Assembly: GCF_000967265.1 (NCBI RefSeq)
Contig: NZ_KQ033885.1
Span: forward strand, 1,097,538-1,161,537
Direction: 5' to 3'
Source of the DNA: Bifidobacterium mellis
GTDB taxonomy: Bacteria; Actinomycetota; Actinomycetes; Actinomycetales; Bifidobacteriaceae
DNA: 64,000 nucleotides
In this document: positions 1-10,900 of the stretch, piece by piece
Layout of the letters: each line of letters begins with the position of its first letter
How positions within the stretch are numbered: the stretch's first letter is position 1
Position numbers and translations under genes: made by a program
Notes under the pieces: model-generated
Databases searched by the model: none
Told to the model about the DNA's origin: nothing
The model's input: the letters and a program-made list of their open reading frames with translations, nothing else

Positions 1-446
1 GAGCCGCCACCCAGGTCGACCACCAGGTAGGGCGCAGGTGGCATGTCGTCGCTGCCGCGCTGCTCAAGCACGCTGACCGCGCCCAGAAAACTCAGGGAGG
101 CCTCCTGGGAGCCACTGATGACCTCGGGCGTGACCCCCAGGATGGAGCGCACACCCTCTTCGAAACTTTCTCGGTTGTCGGCATCCCTGGTGGCCGAGGT
201 GGCCACAAAGCGCAGGCCATCCACAGGGTGCTCCTGCAGCTGCCGGGCGAAGAGCCGACAGGCCTCAAAGGCGCGCTCAAGGGCCTGGTCGGAAAAGCGG
301 TGGTTGCGGTCCACGCCCTCCCCCAGCCTGATGACCCGCATCAGCCTGGGAGCCACCGGATGGAGCCCCTGTCGGTCCACCCGGGCTATCAGCAGACGTA
401 TGGAGTTGGTGCCGCAGTCCACGCCCGCCACCGTCACCTGATCCAT
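1..446 (-). CDS. ppx: Exopolyphosphatase / guanosine pentaphosphatase family (Ppx/GppA), 3' end outside the window
   Basis: I read an open frame starting at the ATG at 446 (minus) and running off the left edge, giving the first 148 residues. The N-terminus has the ASKHA phosphatase signature VAGVDCGTNSIRLLIARV, and near the edge the second phosphate-binding loop VVDLGGGS. These are the hallmarks of Ppx/GppA, which removes terminal phosphate from polyphosphate or pppGpp in the cytoplasm. A typical family member has 300 or more residues, so about half is missing here. It lies 11 bases downstream of the DUF501 gene on the same strand, the usual actinobacterial arrangement, and probably shares its transcript. 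The polyphosphate versus pppGpp choice cannot be made from this part. Confidence 0.9.
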   Translation of the reverse strand, partial: MDQVTVAGVDCGTNSIRLLIARVDRQGLHPVAPRLMRVIRLGEGVDRNHRFSDQALERAFEACRLFARQLQEHPVDGLRFVATSATRDADNRESFEEGVRSILGVTPEVISGSQEASLSFLGAVSVLEQRGSDDMPPAPYLVVDLGGG

Positions 447-457
447 GGAAACCCCCT

Positions 458-1150
458 TCATTGCCTCTCCTGCCGGTTCTCTTGCCGGGATGTCCCGGTC
501 CAGGGCTGGGCACACCTGCAGACCTGCGGATCGAACACCCGACGCACCAGGTCCAGGACCCGGTCGCCCAGTGGATTGACCCCAGGGCCCATGACCAGGG
601 ACTGTGCGGTCAGAGCATGTAGACACTTGACCCGCTTGGGCATGCCGCCGGCCGAGATTCCGGCGATGTGCCCCTCGTCGTCGCCCAACCGCCGGGCCAG
701 GGCAGAACGGAAGGCCAGATAGAGCCCATGGGCCCTACGGTAGGCGCTGGCCAGGTCCGCATCCGAACCCAGCTCGGTATTCCAGGCGGCCATGATGCCG
801 TCGGCCTCCAGCCGGGAGACGGCCTTGACGGCCTCAGGGCTGGTCAGATAGCAGGTGGTCGGAAAGGGCGTGCCATCCTCCAACTGGGGCCGGGTGACCA
901 CAGCCAGCGGATTGCCGCAGACGCAGCGGGCGCCCACGGCCACCATGCCCCTCGGATAGCGACCCAGCTGCCGGTTCACGGCGGCTACCTGCTCCGGTGT
1001 GGCCGGAGTCGCCAAAAGCTCCTGGACTCTATCTCCGACCGCTGCCAATTCCCGGTCGCCGACCAGGCCGGAGACTTTAGGCTCGACCCGGGCCTTGTCC
1101 CCGCCTTGGGATTCCACTGCTGCCTGGGGCCTTTCCTGGGCCTTGATCAC
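458..1150 (-). CDS. DUF501 domain-containing protein
   Basis: This encodes 230 residues from a GTG start. After a charged, disordered N-terminus of about 35 residues comes the DUF501 fold, with conserved stretches around RYPRGMVAVGARCVCGNPLA (residues about 65-85), PFPTTCYLT and the cysteine-containing LGDDEGHIAGISAGGMPKRV and PQVCRCAQP regions. DUF501 proteins are conserved in Actinobacteria between the divIC/enolase genes and ppx, and their biochemical function is unknown. The cysteine pairs could bind a metal, which is inference. The gene is sandwiched between the division gene at 1207-1791 and ppx on the same strand, so it is probably in that operon. Confidence 0.88.
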   Translation of the reverse strand: MIKAQERPQAAVESQGGDKARVEPKVSGLVGDRELAAVGDRVQELLATPATPEQVAAVNRQLGRYPRGMVAVGARCVCGNPLAVVTRPQLEDGTPFPTTCYLTSPEAVKAVSRLEADGIMAAWNTELGSDADLASAYRRAHGLYLAFRSALARRLGDDEGHIAGISAGGMPKRVKCLHALTAQSLVMGPGVNPLGDRVLDLVRRVFDPQVCRCAQPWTGTSRQENRQERQ

Positions 1151-1206
1151 GCTGTCCTCATCTTTCCTGATTCTTTGCTGCCGCTAAGTTCATCAACCGT
1201 CGGGGT

Positions 1207-1791
1207 TCACTGTCCTCCCCCGCCCTTGGATGGAGAGGGGCCGTCGGAGCCACCTGGACTGTTGGAACCAGCTGGGCTAGCCGATCCGCTCGGACCGGCT
1301 CCGTCGCCAGGATGCTGATCCGTGCCCCCCTTGTTCCTATTGGCCGACGTATCCCGGTCGGCCTTGGCGAAGGAATAGGCCATCTCCTGATACCAGGGCA
1401 GGGAGTTCTTCCTGGGAGCCCGAACCCCCTTGCTGTCGGCCTGGTCCTTGTCCTTGCCGCCCGTAACCGCCTCCGGATGCAGGACCCTGATGGCCTCCTC
1501 GTCGGGGAAGACGAATCCCAGCCGATCCCGGGCCTGGGCGGTCACATAGGCCTTGTCGTCCCAGCGCCGAATCTGGTTCTCCAGGTCACGCTTGTGCTCG
1601 ACAAGCTGGGCCTGCTGGTTGCGCAGGCCGTTGAGCTCGGAAAGATTGATGGCGTAGGCGTGGAAGGTGGAGACCAGCTGGATCAGACCCAGGGCCACGA
1701 TGATGACCGCCACAAAGAAGGTGATGGGTCCCGACGACCGCCTGCTTGTCCGCCGGTCGGTGCCGTCACGTTTGTTCTTGGCCATACCCAT
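1207..1791 (-). CDS. DivIC/FtsB-like septum formation initiator protein
   Basis: This encodes 194 residues. A basic N-terminus (MAKNKRDGTDRRTSRR) is followed by one membrane segment (about residues 24-45), then a heptad-type coiled coil (about 50-80, NGLRNQQAQLVEHKRDLENQ), then the DivIC signature YVTAQARDRLGFVFPDEEAI. The family forms a bitopic complex with FtsL/FtsQ partners at the division septum. The last 60 residues are low-complexity Gly/Ser/Pro, longer than in most relatives, and would lie outside the cell. The ATG at 1785 (MAKNKRD) is an equally good start. The gene follows enolase, with a terminator-like hairpin immediately before the start. Confidence 0.87.
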   Translation of the reverse strand: MGMAKNKRDGTDRRTSRRSSGPITFFVAVIIVALGLIQLVSTFHAYAINLSELNGLRNQQAQLVEHKRDLENQIRRWDDKAYVTAQARDRLGFVFPDEEAIRVLHPEAVTGGKDKDQADSKGVRAPRKNSLPWYQEMAYSFAKADRDTSANRNKGGTDQHPGDGAGPSGSASPAGSNSPGGSDGPSPSKGGGGQ

Positions 1792-1829
1792 AAAAATACC
1801 CGCGGCAGCCGACGCGGACCGCCACGGGT
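1792..1829 (-). terminator. Terminator-like hairpin between eno and the divIC-like gene
   Basis: On the minus strand, ACCCG (1829-1825) pairs with CGGGT (1802-1798), with further G+C pairing inside, and the stem is followed by ATTTTT at 1797-1792. The T-run abuts the start codon of the next gene (1791 or 1785). It could end the enolase transcript or attenuate read-through. The hairpin is imperfect, so confidence is moderate. Confidence 0.5.
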
Positions 1830-1886
1830 GAAAGACTTCACGGTCGGGTCAAAACCTGCAAGGGGTCCGGCCCGACCGGCAAGACC

Positions 1887-3215
<1,329 letters not shown>

Positions 3216-3225
3216 TTACAGGATA

Positions 3226-6200
3226 CTAGTTTTGTTGGACGGGCGCGGGACCCGCTGGCGTGCCATCGTCCGAGGACTTGGGCAGCCCCCAGGCCAGGTC
3301 GTCCAGCAGGGTGTCCACCCAGGCGGTCATGGCCGCCGAATCCATGGGTCCCGAACCCAGGGAGCCCGCGAAGGGCGCTGGGATCAGCAGGGTCTGCGTC
3401 ACCGGACGGTACTGGCTGCCCTTGTATATTCGTGCGATCCTGGCCTGGAGGGAGTCGGGCATGGCAACGGGCCTGATCCGTACCCGGGAGCCTTGGGAGG
3501 CGATCTCCGAAATGCCCAGGGAGCGAGCCTTGGCCCGCAGCCTGGCCACCGCGAAGAGGGTGTCGAACTGGGCCGGCGGACGTCCGTATCGGTCGGTCAG
3601 CTCCTCGTGCAGGTCGCGCAGATCCTGCTCGTTGCGGGCCGAGGCCAACTTGCGGTAGGCCTCCAGACGCAGCTTGTCCGAGTCGATGTAGTCCACCGGA
3701 ATGGAGGCCTCCAGGGGCAGGTCGATGCTGACGGTGACCGGCTCGGTCCGCCCGGGCTCCTTGTACTCCTCCACCGCCTCGGAGACCATGCGCACGTAGA
3801 GGTCGAAGCCGACCCCCTCGATGTGGCCGGACTGCTCGTCGCCCAGCAGGTTGCCGGTGCCGCGCAGCTCCAGGTCCTTCATGGCCACGTCGTAGCCGGA
3901 CCCCAGGGCCGTGTTCTGGGCGATGGTGGCCAGCCTGTCGTGGGCGGTCTGGGTCATGGGCTTGCTGGGGTCGTAGAGGAAGTAGGCGTAGGCGCGCTCC
4001 CGGCCACGTCCCACCCGGCCGCGCAGCTGGTGGAGCTGGGAGAGCCCGAAGCGGTCGGCCCGGTCCACGATCAGCGTGTTGGCGTTGGGGATATCCAGTC
4101 CGGTCTCGACGATGGTCGTGCAGACCAGCACATCGATGTCCCGGTGCCAGAAGTCGCGGATGACCCCGTCCAGCTGCTTCTCCCCCATCTTGCCGTGGGC
4201 CACGCCCACCTTGGCCTCGGGGACCAGGGTCTGGACCTTGGCCGAGACCTTGCCGATGTCCTCCACCCGGTTGTGTATGTAGAAGATCTGCCCCCCGCGC
4301 AGGAGCTCGCGGCGAATGGCCGCAGTCACCTGGGCGTCCTCGTAGGCGCCCACATAGGTCAGCACAGGCAGGCGGTCCTCGGGGGGCGTGGCCAGGGTGG
4401 ACATCTCCCGGATGCCGGTCACCGCCATCTCCAGGGTGCGTGGAATGGGCGTGGCCGACAGGGACAGGACGTCCACGTTGGTCCGCATGGCCTTGAGGGT
4501 CTCCTTGGCCTCCACGCCGAAGCGCTGCTCCTCGTCCACGATCATCAGGCCCAGATCCTTGAAGCGGATGCGCGGGTTGAGCAGCTTATGGGTGCCGATG
4601 ACCACATCCACGGCCCCGCTGGCCAGGCCCTCCATGGTGGTCTGGTTCTCCTTGGCGGTCTGGAAGCGGCTCATGGCGGCCACATCCACCGGGAAGCCCT
4701 CGAAGCGCTCGGTGAAGGTCTGGTAGTGCTGCTGGACCAGCAGGGTCGTGGGTACCAGGACCACCACCTGCTTGCCGTCCTGAACGGCCTTGAAGGCGGC
4801 ACGGATGGCTATTTCGGTCTTACCGAAGCCCACGTCCCCGCAGATCAAACGGTCCATGGGCACCGGCTTCTCCATATCAGCCTTGACTTCGTCGATGGCG
4901 GTCAGCTGGTCGGGGGTCTCCTGGTAGGGGAAGGCGTCCTCCAGCTCCTTCTGCCAGGGGGTGTCCGGGCTGAAGGCGAAGCCCTTGGTGCGCTGCCGGG
5001 CCGAGTAGAGCTTGACCAGGCCCTGGGCGATCTTGTGGACGTGCTTGCGGGCCTTGGCCTTGGTGGCCGACCAGTCGGATCCGCCCAGCTTGTTGAGCCT
5101 GGGGATCTCGGCGCCGATGTATCGGCTGACCTGGTCCAGTTGGTCGGCCGGTACGAAGAGCTTATCCGGTGGGGCGTTGCGCTTGGAAGGGGCGTACTCC
5201 AGGACCAAATACTCCCGGCTGCCCTTGCTGGGGCCCACGCCCACGCTGCGCTGACGCATGCCCAGGAAGCGGCCGATGCCGTGCTGGTCGTGGACCACGT
5301 AGTCGCCGGGCTTGAGCTCGTCCAGGTCGATGGCCTTGCGCCGACGGTTGGAGGTCTTGCTTCCGGCAGCCACGCTGGTACGGCCGGTCAGGTCACGTTC
5401 GGTCAGCAGGGCCAGATGGGCGGACTGGTCCACGAAGCCGTCCACGGCCAGGGAGCGGTGGTACTCCACCCCGACAACGCCAGTGGTCTGTACGGCCCGG
5501 CGCAGACGGCTCAGCGTTCCCTGGGCCGGAGCGGTCACCACAACCCGGTCGCCGCGCTCCAGCAGGGAGGCGATGCCCGAAGCGGCCCGATCCTCGTCGC
5601 CGCGGTACTGGTCCGGAGCCAGGGCATCCAGACGCTCGGCCCCCTCCCGGTCCGGGTCCACCGACAGGTCGGTCAGCTTCCAGACCTCCCCCTTGCGGTA
5701 CTCCAGGGATGAGATGACCTCGTCGTAGTCCAGGAAGCTGGCCCTGTCGAAGCTGATGGGCGCGCCCGAGCCCTGTCCTGAGGCGGCCACATGCCAGCTG
5801 GCGGCCAGGAACTCGTTGGCGGTCTTGACCAGGTCCTGGGCGGACCGGGCCAGAAGCTGCGGTTCCGACAGCAGAATCAGAGCGCCCTCGGGCAGCATGG
5901 ACCCCACCGGCACCAGGTCGTCGACCAGGGCAGGCAGAAGGGATTCCATGCCCTCCACCGGAATGGCCTGGGCGATGGACTCCAGCATGTCGTCGGCGTT
6001 GGGGATGCTCCCGATCAGGGAGCGGGCGCGGGCCCGGACCTGGTCGGTCAGCTGAAGCTCGCGGCAGGGCGGCGCCCAGATCCGATCCAGGTCGGGGCCG
6101 TAGGTGCGCTGGTCGGAGGCGTGGAAGCTGCGAATGGTGTCCACCTCGTCGCCGAAGAACTCGATGCGCACCGGGTGGGCCATGGTGGGGACGAAGACAT

Positions 6201-6828
6201 CCAGGATACCGCCTCTGACGGCGAACTGGCCGCGCTCCATGACCAGGTCCACCCGGGTGTAGGCATTGCGGACCAGGGCTTGGACTGCCTGATCCAGGGG
6301 CAGCTCCTGGCCGCGCAGGAAGACCAGGGGCTCCACATCCTGCAGGCCTTTGACAACCGGCTGCAGCAGGGAGCGCACAGGCATGACCAGGATGCGGATG
6401 GGTCCGAAGTCAGGGTCGTCCTGGACCGGATGGGCCAGGCGCCTGAAGACGGCCATCCGGGAGGCCACGGTGTCTGCCCGGGGCGAGAGCCGCTCGTGTG
6501 GCAGGGTCTCCCAGGAGCGCAGCAGAGCCACATCATCCGGGTCGCCCTCATACCAGGAGCGGATGGCACCGGTCATCTCCTGGGCGTCACGCTCGGAGGG
6601 GACGACCAGAACCACCGGGGCACGTCCGGCTGCTGCGGCCGCCAGGGCTGGCCTGATGCCCTGGGGAGCCTGGACCATGAGGGAGGTGTCGGTGTCGGCA
6701 GCAGGCTGGGAGTCTCCTTGGACCAATCCGGTAAAGGCAGCATCCGCCTTCAAGTCGTCCAGGAGGGGACGCAGGGACCCGTTCAGCGATTCCTGGGGCT
6801 CCGCCTTCTGGGTATGCTCATCGACCAT
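3226..6828 (-). CDS. mfd: Transcription-repair coupling factor Mfd
   Basis: This 1200-residue ATP-dependent translocase removes RNA polymerase stalled at lesions and recruits UvrA. Domain order is the family's: UvrB-like N-terminal modules (about 1-360), RNA-polymerase-interacting CarD-like domain (about 500-590, LKPGDYVVHDQHGIGRFLGM), SF2 motor (about 650-1010) and TRCF C-terminal domain (about 1040-1150). Motor motifs are visible: ICGDVGFGKTEIAIRAAF (Walker A), MIVDEEQRFGVEAKE (Walker B), SLSATPIPRTLEMA, and the RecG-like QLRGRVGRGRERAYAYF. The start ATG overlaps the last 11 bases of pth, implying translational coupling. Confidence 0.98.
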   Translation of the reverse strand: MVDEHTQKAEPQESLNGSLRPLLDDLKADAAFTGLVQGDSQPAADTDTSLMVQAPQGIRPALAAAAAGRAPVVLVVPSERDAQEMTGAIRSWYEGDPDDVALLRSWETLPHERLSPRADTVASRMAVFRRLAHPVQDDPDFGPIRILVMPVRSLLQPVVKGLQDVEPLVFLRGQELPLDQAVQALVRNAYTRVDLVMERGQFAVRGGILDVFVPTMAHPVRIEFFGDEVDTIRSFHASDQRTYGPDLDRIWAPPCRELQLTDQVRARARSLIGSIPNADDMLESIAQAIPVEGMESLLPALVDDLVPVGSMLPEGALILLSEPQLLARSAQDLVKTANEFLAASWHVAASGQGSGAPISFDRASFLDYDEVISSLEYRKGEVWKLTDLSVDPDREGAERLDALAPDQYRGDEDRAASGIASLLERGDRVVVTAPAQGTLSRLRRAVQTTGVVGVEYHRSLAVDGFVDQSAHLALLTERDLTGRTSVAAGSKTSNRRRKAIDLDELKPGDYVVHDQHGIGRFLGMRQRSVGVGPSKGSREYLVLEYAPSKRNAPPDKLFVPADQLDQVSRYIGAEIPRLNKLGGSDWSATKAKARKHVHKIAQGLVKLYSARQRTKGFAFSPDTPWQKELEDAFPYQETPDQLTAIDEVKADMEKPVPMDRLICGDVGFGKTEIAIRAAFKAVQDGKQVVVLVPTTLLVQQHYQTFTERFEGFPVDVAAMSRFQTAKENQTTMEGLASGAVDVVIGTHKLLNPRIRFKDLGLMIVDEEQRFGVEAKETLKAMRTNVDVLSLSATPIPRTLEMAVTGIREMSTLATPPEDRLPVLTYVGAYEDAQVTAAIRRELLRGGQIFYIHNRVEDIGKVSAKVQTLVPEAKVGVAHGKMGEKQLDGVIRDFWHRDIDVLVCTTIVETGLDIPNANTLIVDRADRFGLSQLHQLRGRVGRGRERAYAYFLYDPSKPMTQTAHDRLATIAQNTALGSGYDVAMKDLELRGTGNLLGDEQSGHIEGVGFDLYVRMVSEAVEEYKEPGRTEPVTVSIDLPLEASIPVDYIDSDKLRLEAYRKLASARNEQDLRDLHEELTDRYGRPPAQFDTLFAVARLRAKARSLGISEIASQGSRVRIRPVAMPDSLQARIARIYKGSQYRPVTQTLLIPAPFAGSLGSGPMDSAAMTAWVDTLLDDLAWGLPKSSDDGTPAGPAPVQQN

Positions 6829-7417
6829 TGAACTGCTCCTGAGCCTGGCTGAGGCCCTTGGTGATCACGGTTTCTGCGGCATCCGCACCGTCGGCCAGGA
6901 ACTCAGGCAGGCGTTTGCGCTGATCGCCGACAAAGGTGCCCAGGACCCAGTCCACAGTGCGGCGGTGGGCGTCCGTTCCCCTCCGGGCATGCCCCACGCC
7001 CATACGGACCCGGGCGTAGGCGTTGCTGCCCAGGGAGCGGTCGATGGAACGGATGCCGTTGTGCCCGCCCGAGGACCCGCCGGCCTTGACCTTGATCCGG
7101 CCGAACTCCAGGTCCATGTCGTCATGGATGACCACGACCCGGCCAACGGGTATGTGGTAGTAGGAGCAAATGGAGGCCAGGGCGTCGCCGGAGTCGTTCA
7201 TGAAGGTCAGCGGCTTGGCCAGGAAGAAAGGTATGCGCCGTCCGTCAAGGTCCAGGGTGCCACGGCCCAGTTGGGCCAGACCCTTGTGGTCGCGCAGGTT
7301 GACCGACCATCGTTCGGCCAGCAGATCGGCGCACATGAAGCCCATGTTGTGCCTGGTGCCCTCATACTCGTCACCCGGGTTGCCCAGTCCGGCTATCAGC
7401 CAGAAATCGGATGCCAT
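6818..7417 (-). CDS. pth: Peptidyl-tRNA hydrolase
   Basis: This encodes 199 residues. The enzyme releases tRNA from prematurely dropped peptidyl-tRNA in the cytoplasm. The start MASDFWLIAGLGNPGDEYEG was chosen because GGAGG lies a normal distance upstream and all family sequence begins here; a longer open frame exists but only reads antisense-like sequence of the acetyltransferase gene. Visible family motifs are TRHNMGF with the catalytic histidine, VIHDDMDLEFGRIKVK, and GGSSGGHNGIRSI. The gene overlaps mfd by 11 bases at its 3' end, so the two are probably cotranscribed. Confidence 0.97.
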   Translation of the reverse strand: MASDFWLIAGLGNPGDEYEGTRHNMGFMCADLLAERWSVNLRDHKGLAQLGRGTLDLDGRRIPFFLAKPLTFMNDSGDALASICSYYHIPVGRVVVIHDDMDLEFGRIKVKAGGSSGGHNGIRSIDRSLGSNAYARVRMGVGHARRGTDAHRRTVDWVLGTFVGDQRKRLPEFLADGADAAETVITKGLSQAQEQFNGR

Positions 7418-7457
7418 GTAGGTGATACCTCCTGCTCTCGAACGGGACGGTGAGATT

Positions 7458-7988
7458 CTACACAGGCTCCCCGACCCCTTTACGCTCAAGGGACAGACTC
7501 CAGTAGGAGACGTCATGCAGGACGAACCTGTCCCAGGCGGCCTGGGACAGGAGGCCGAAGCAGCTGAACCCGAACCGCTGCAGCAGGGCCTTGGAGGCCG
7601 AGTTGTCATCGAAGATGATGGCCACGGCCAGACGCATGCCCTCCTGCTGGGCGCACTCCAGCAGGGAATGGACCATCAGGGCCCCCAGGCCCCGGCCACG
7701 GCTGTCGCGGTCCACGTAGTAGCCCAGCTCGCAGGTCTCCTGGTAGCCGGGCCGGTCGTAGTAGGCCGACAGGGAGCCGAAGGCCAGCACCTTGCCCTCC
7801 TGCTCCAGGACCAGGACCGGATGGCCCTGGTCCGGCTCGTGGCCCAGCCACCACTGCAGGCGCTGGTCCAGGCTGACCGGGGCCGTATCCGCTGTGGAAC
7901 CACCGTCCATGACCGCCTGGTTGTAGATGGCGGTGATCGCCTCCAGGTCCCCGCGACGGCAGAGCCGGATGCGCGGGGTGGCGCTCAC
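7458..7988 (-). CDS. GNAT family N-acetyltransferase (PAT/Bar-like)
   Basis: This encodes 176 residues with one GNAT domain. Features are the N-terminal RLCRRGDLEAITAIYNQAV, which is typical of the phosphinothricin-acetyltransferase-like subgroup, and the acetyl-CoA binding loop YVDRDSRGRGLGALMVHSL (Q/RxxGxG/A type), followed by IIFDDNSASKALLQRFGF. The acceptor is unknown; relatives acetylate small amino compounds or protein N-termini. The start GTG at 7988 overlaps the stop of the UPF0182 gene by four bases (GTGA), so it is translationally coupled to it. It ends about 40 bases before pth. Confidence 0.85.
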   Translation of the reverse strand: MSATPRIRLCRRGDLEAITAIYNQAVMDGGSTADTAPVSLDQRLQWWLGHEPDQGHPVLVLEQEGKVLAFGSLSAYYDRPGYQETCELGYYVDRDSRGRGLGALMVHSLLECAQQEGMRLAVAIIFDDNSASKALLQRFGFSCFGLLSQAAWDRFVLHDVSYWSLSLERKGVGEPV

Positions 7989-10900
7989 TTGTTGCCGCCC
8001 TCCTGGTCGGAGGCCTCCTTGAGGGCTTCACGCAGGCGGTTCTGCGCCTCGCCGTAAGCGCTGAAGTCGCCCTTCTTCAGGGCGGCATCGCCGTCGCTCA
8101 TGGCCTGGTTGGCCTTGTCCAGGGCCTGTTTCAGGGCCTGCCCTCCTGTCGCCGACGCCCCGCCGGACCCGTCGGTCTTATCCGGGGCCTTATCGGAATC
8201 AGGGGCCTTATCGGAATTGGTGCGTCCGGTATTGTCGGCATCACCTGCCGATGCGCCCGAGTTGCCCTGGAATGTCTTGTCAAGGGCCGCATCCAGCGTC
8301 GCCGAGGAGGAGACCTTGTCTCCGAAGGCCACCAAAACCCGCTTGAGCAGGGGGAAGCTGGTGGCGCCGCTGGACTGCACGTAGACCGGCTGGATGTATA
8401 TCAGTCCGCCGCCTATGGGCAGGGTCAGCAGGTTGCCGCGTTTGACCTTGGTGGACCCGGACTGGAGCAGGTTGAGCTCGGTGGAGACCGCAGCATCCGA
8501 ATTGAAGTTGTTCTGGGCCTGCCCAGGGCCTGGCACATTGGAATTCTTGGGCAGCTCCATCAGCCGGATGGTCCCGTAGTCCGGTCCTATCACCCCCTTG
8601 GTCGACCCGGCGTCGGAGTCCACGGACAGGAATCCGGTCAGGATCTCCCTGGTGGAGGTGCCGGCGGGGATGAACGTGGAGGTCAGTGAGAAGGCGGGCC
8701 TGTCGGTCCCCGGGGTCTGCAGGGTCAGATAGTAGGGAGGCTGCTTGATCCCCGCTGTCTGCTCCTTGCTGCTCCCGGTCGGATCCACGGGGGTCTGCCA
8801 GAAGTCCTCGCCGGAGAAGAACTGGCTGGCCGAGTTGACGTGGTACTGGGAAAGGAGCTGGCGCTGCACCTTGAACAGGCTCTCCGGGTAGCGCATATGG
8901 CTCATCAGGTCGCCCGAGATGGACGAGAGCGGCTTGAACTGGCCGGGGAAGACCTTCTGCCAGGCCTTGAGCACCGGATCCTTGGCATCCCAGGCATACA
9001 GATCCACCGAGCCGTCGTAGGCATCGACCGTGGCCTTGACGGAGTTGCGGATGTAGTTGGCCTTCTGGGAGCCCAGGCCCTTGACGGCCTCGGAGCTCAG
9101 GGTGGTCGTGTCCTGGGTGATGGGACCCAGGTCCACCTTCTGGGAGTAGGGGTAGGCGTCGGAGGTGGTGTAGCCGTCGACGATCCACTTGACCCTGCCG
9201 TCCACCACAGCCGGGTAGACGCGCCCGTCCAGGGTCAGATAGGGGGCGATCTGGGCCACGCGCTCCTTGGGTGAGCGGTTGTAGAGGATCTGCGAGTCGG
9301 GGGTGACGCGGTCCGAGAAGAGGATCTGGTCGGATCCGAAGCGGATGGCGTAGAGGACCCGGGCCAGGAAGTTGCCCACCGAGGGGCCGCCGTTGCCCTT
9401 GAAGGTGTTGGTGGCTCCCTTGGAACCGGTGGGATAGTCGAACTCCCAGCCCGATGAACCCTGTGGCGCGCCGACGATGGAGTACTCGGGCGCGTTGGGC
9501 GAGAAGTAGATTCGCGGCTCGTAGTGCTGGCTTTCGGTCAGCTTGCCCTTGGTGGGGATGTCCTGCTCGAAGAACTCGGGCTGCCCGTCAGGGGTGACCT
9601 TGTTGCCATAGGCGGCCACGATGCCGTAGCCGTGGGTGAAGACCGTGTGGTCATTGACCCAGTTGCGGTTGTCGTTGCCCTCCAGGTCCAGCTCACGAGC
9701 GCCGATGACCGTATCCTGGCTGACTCCGTCGATGTCGTACTTGTCGACGGCCAGGGTGTCCTCGAAGGTGTAGTACTGCTTGGACTGCTGCAGCTGGCGG
9801 AAGGTGGGGGAAACCACCTGGGGGTCCAGCAGACGAATCTGTGCGGTGGTCTCCGCATCACGGGAGAGGGCGCCCGACTGGACCTCGGTGGTGGCGTCAT
9901 AGGCCTCGGTCTTGAGCTTGTCCAGCCCATAGGCCTTGGTGGTGGCCGCAATGTTGCGCTGGATGTAGGCGGACTCCATCTCCTGGGCGTTGGGGTTGAC
10001 CCGGAAGCGCTGGACCAGTGCCGGCCAGAAGACGGTCAACAGCAGGGACAGGACGATGGTGACGGCCACGGCCAGGACGGGCACCCGCCACTGCTTGACG
10101 GCCGAACCCAGCGACCCTGCATGGACACGGCCGGGTTCCAGGGTGTGTGAGCACAGAATCCATACGGCCAGGATGATGCCCAGCAGGGCCATGACCACGG
10201 ACATGATCAGGGTGACGGGGATGGCCGCCTTGACCGAGGTGTAGGAGGCGCCGGTGATCCGATCGCCCTCCTCGGTCAGCCTGCCGAAGACGCCCAGGGC
10301 GGTGTCTCCGGCCCAGACCAGCATGAACAGGACCAGCCAGACGGCCACCTGGCGACGGGCGGGACGGGTCATCTCCAGAATGCCGCGTCCATGCACGGGC
10401 ATGGTCAGCCGAATGCCGCCCATGAGGAAGTTGGTGACCAGACTGAAGACCGTGGCCGCCAGCAGCATCATCAGCAGGGAGGAGACCAGCAGCTGCAGGC
10501 CGGGCAGGATGAAGACGTAGAAGCCGTTGTCCAGACCGAACTGGGGGTCACGCACCCCGAAGGACTGGGCATTGAAGAGCAGGAGCACCTGCTTCCAGTC
10601 GGCGTTGAACTGGAAGCCGAAGAAGACACCGACGATCAGGGAGACCACCACGGCCACCTTGAGCGCCCTGCTTGAGGAGACCCCCTTGCCGACCTCGATC
10701 AGATCACCCTTGACCCTGATGGTGGACCCGTCGGGCGAATCGGGACGGCTACGGATGGCCAGTACGGCCGAGAGCAGGGTCACCGCGGCCAGCAGCAGGG
10801 CGTAGGCCAGCCATAGACCCACCTTGATGCCCAGCTGGGTCCAGACGATCTGCGCGGCTCCCAGCTGGGAGAACCACATGACATCGGTGATGAAACGGCT

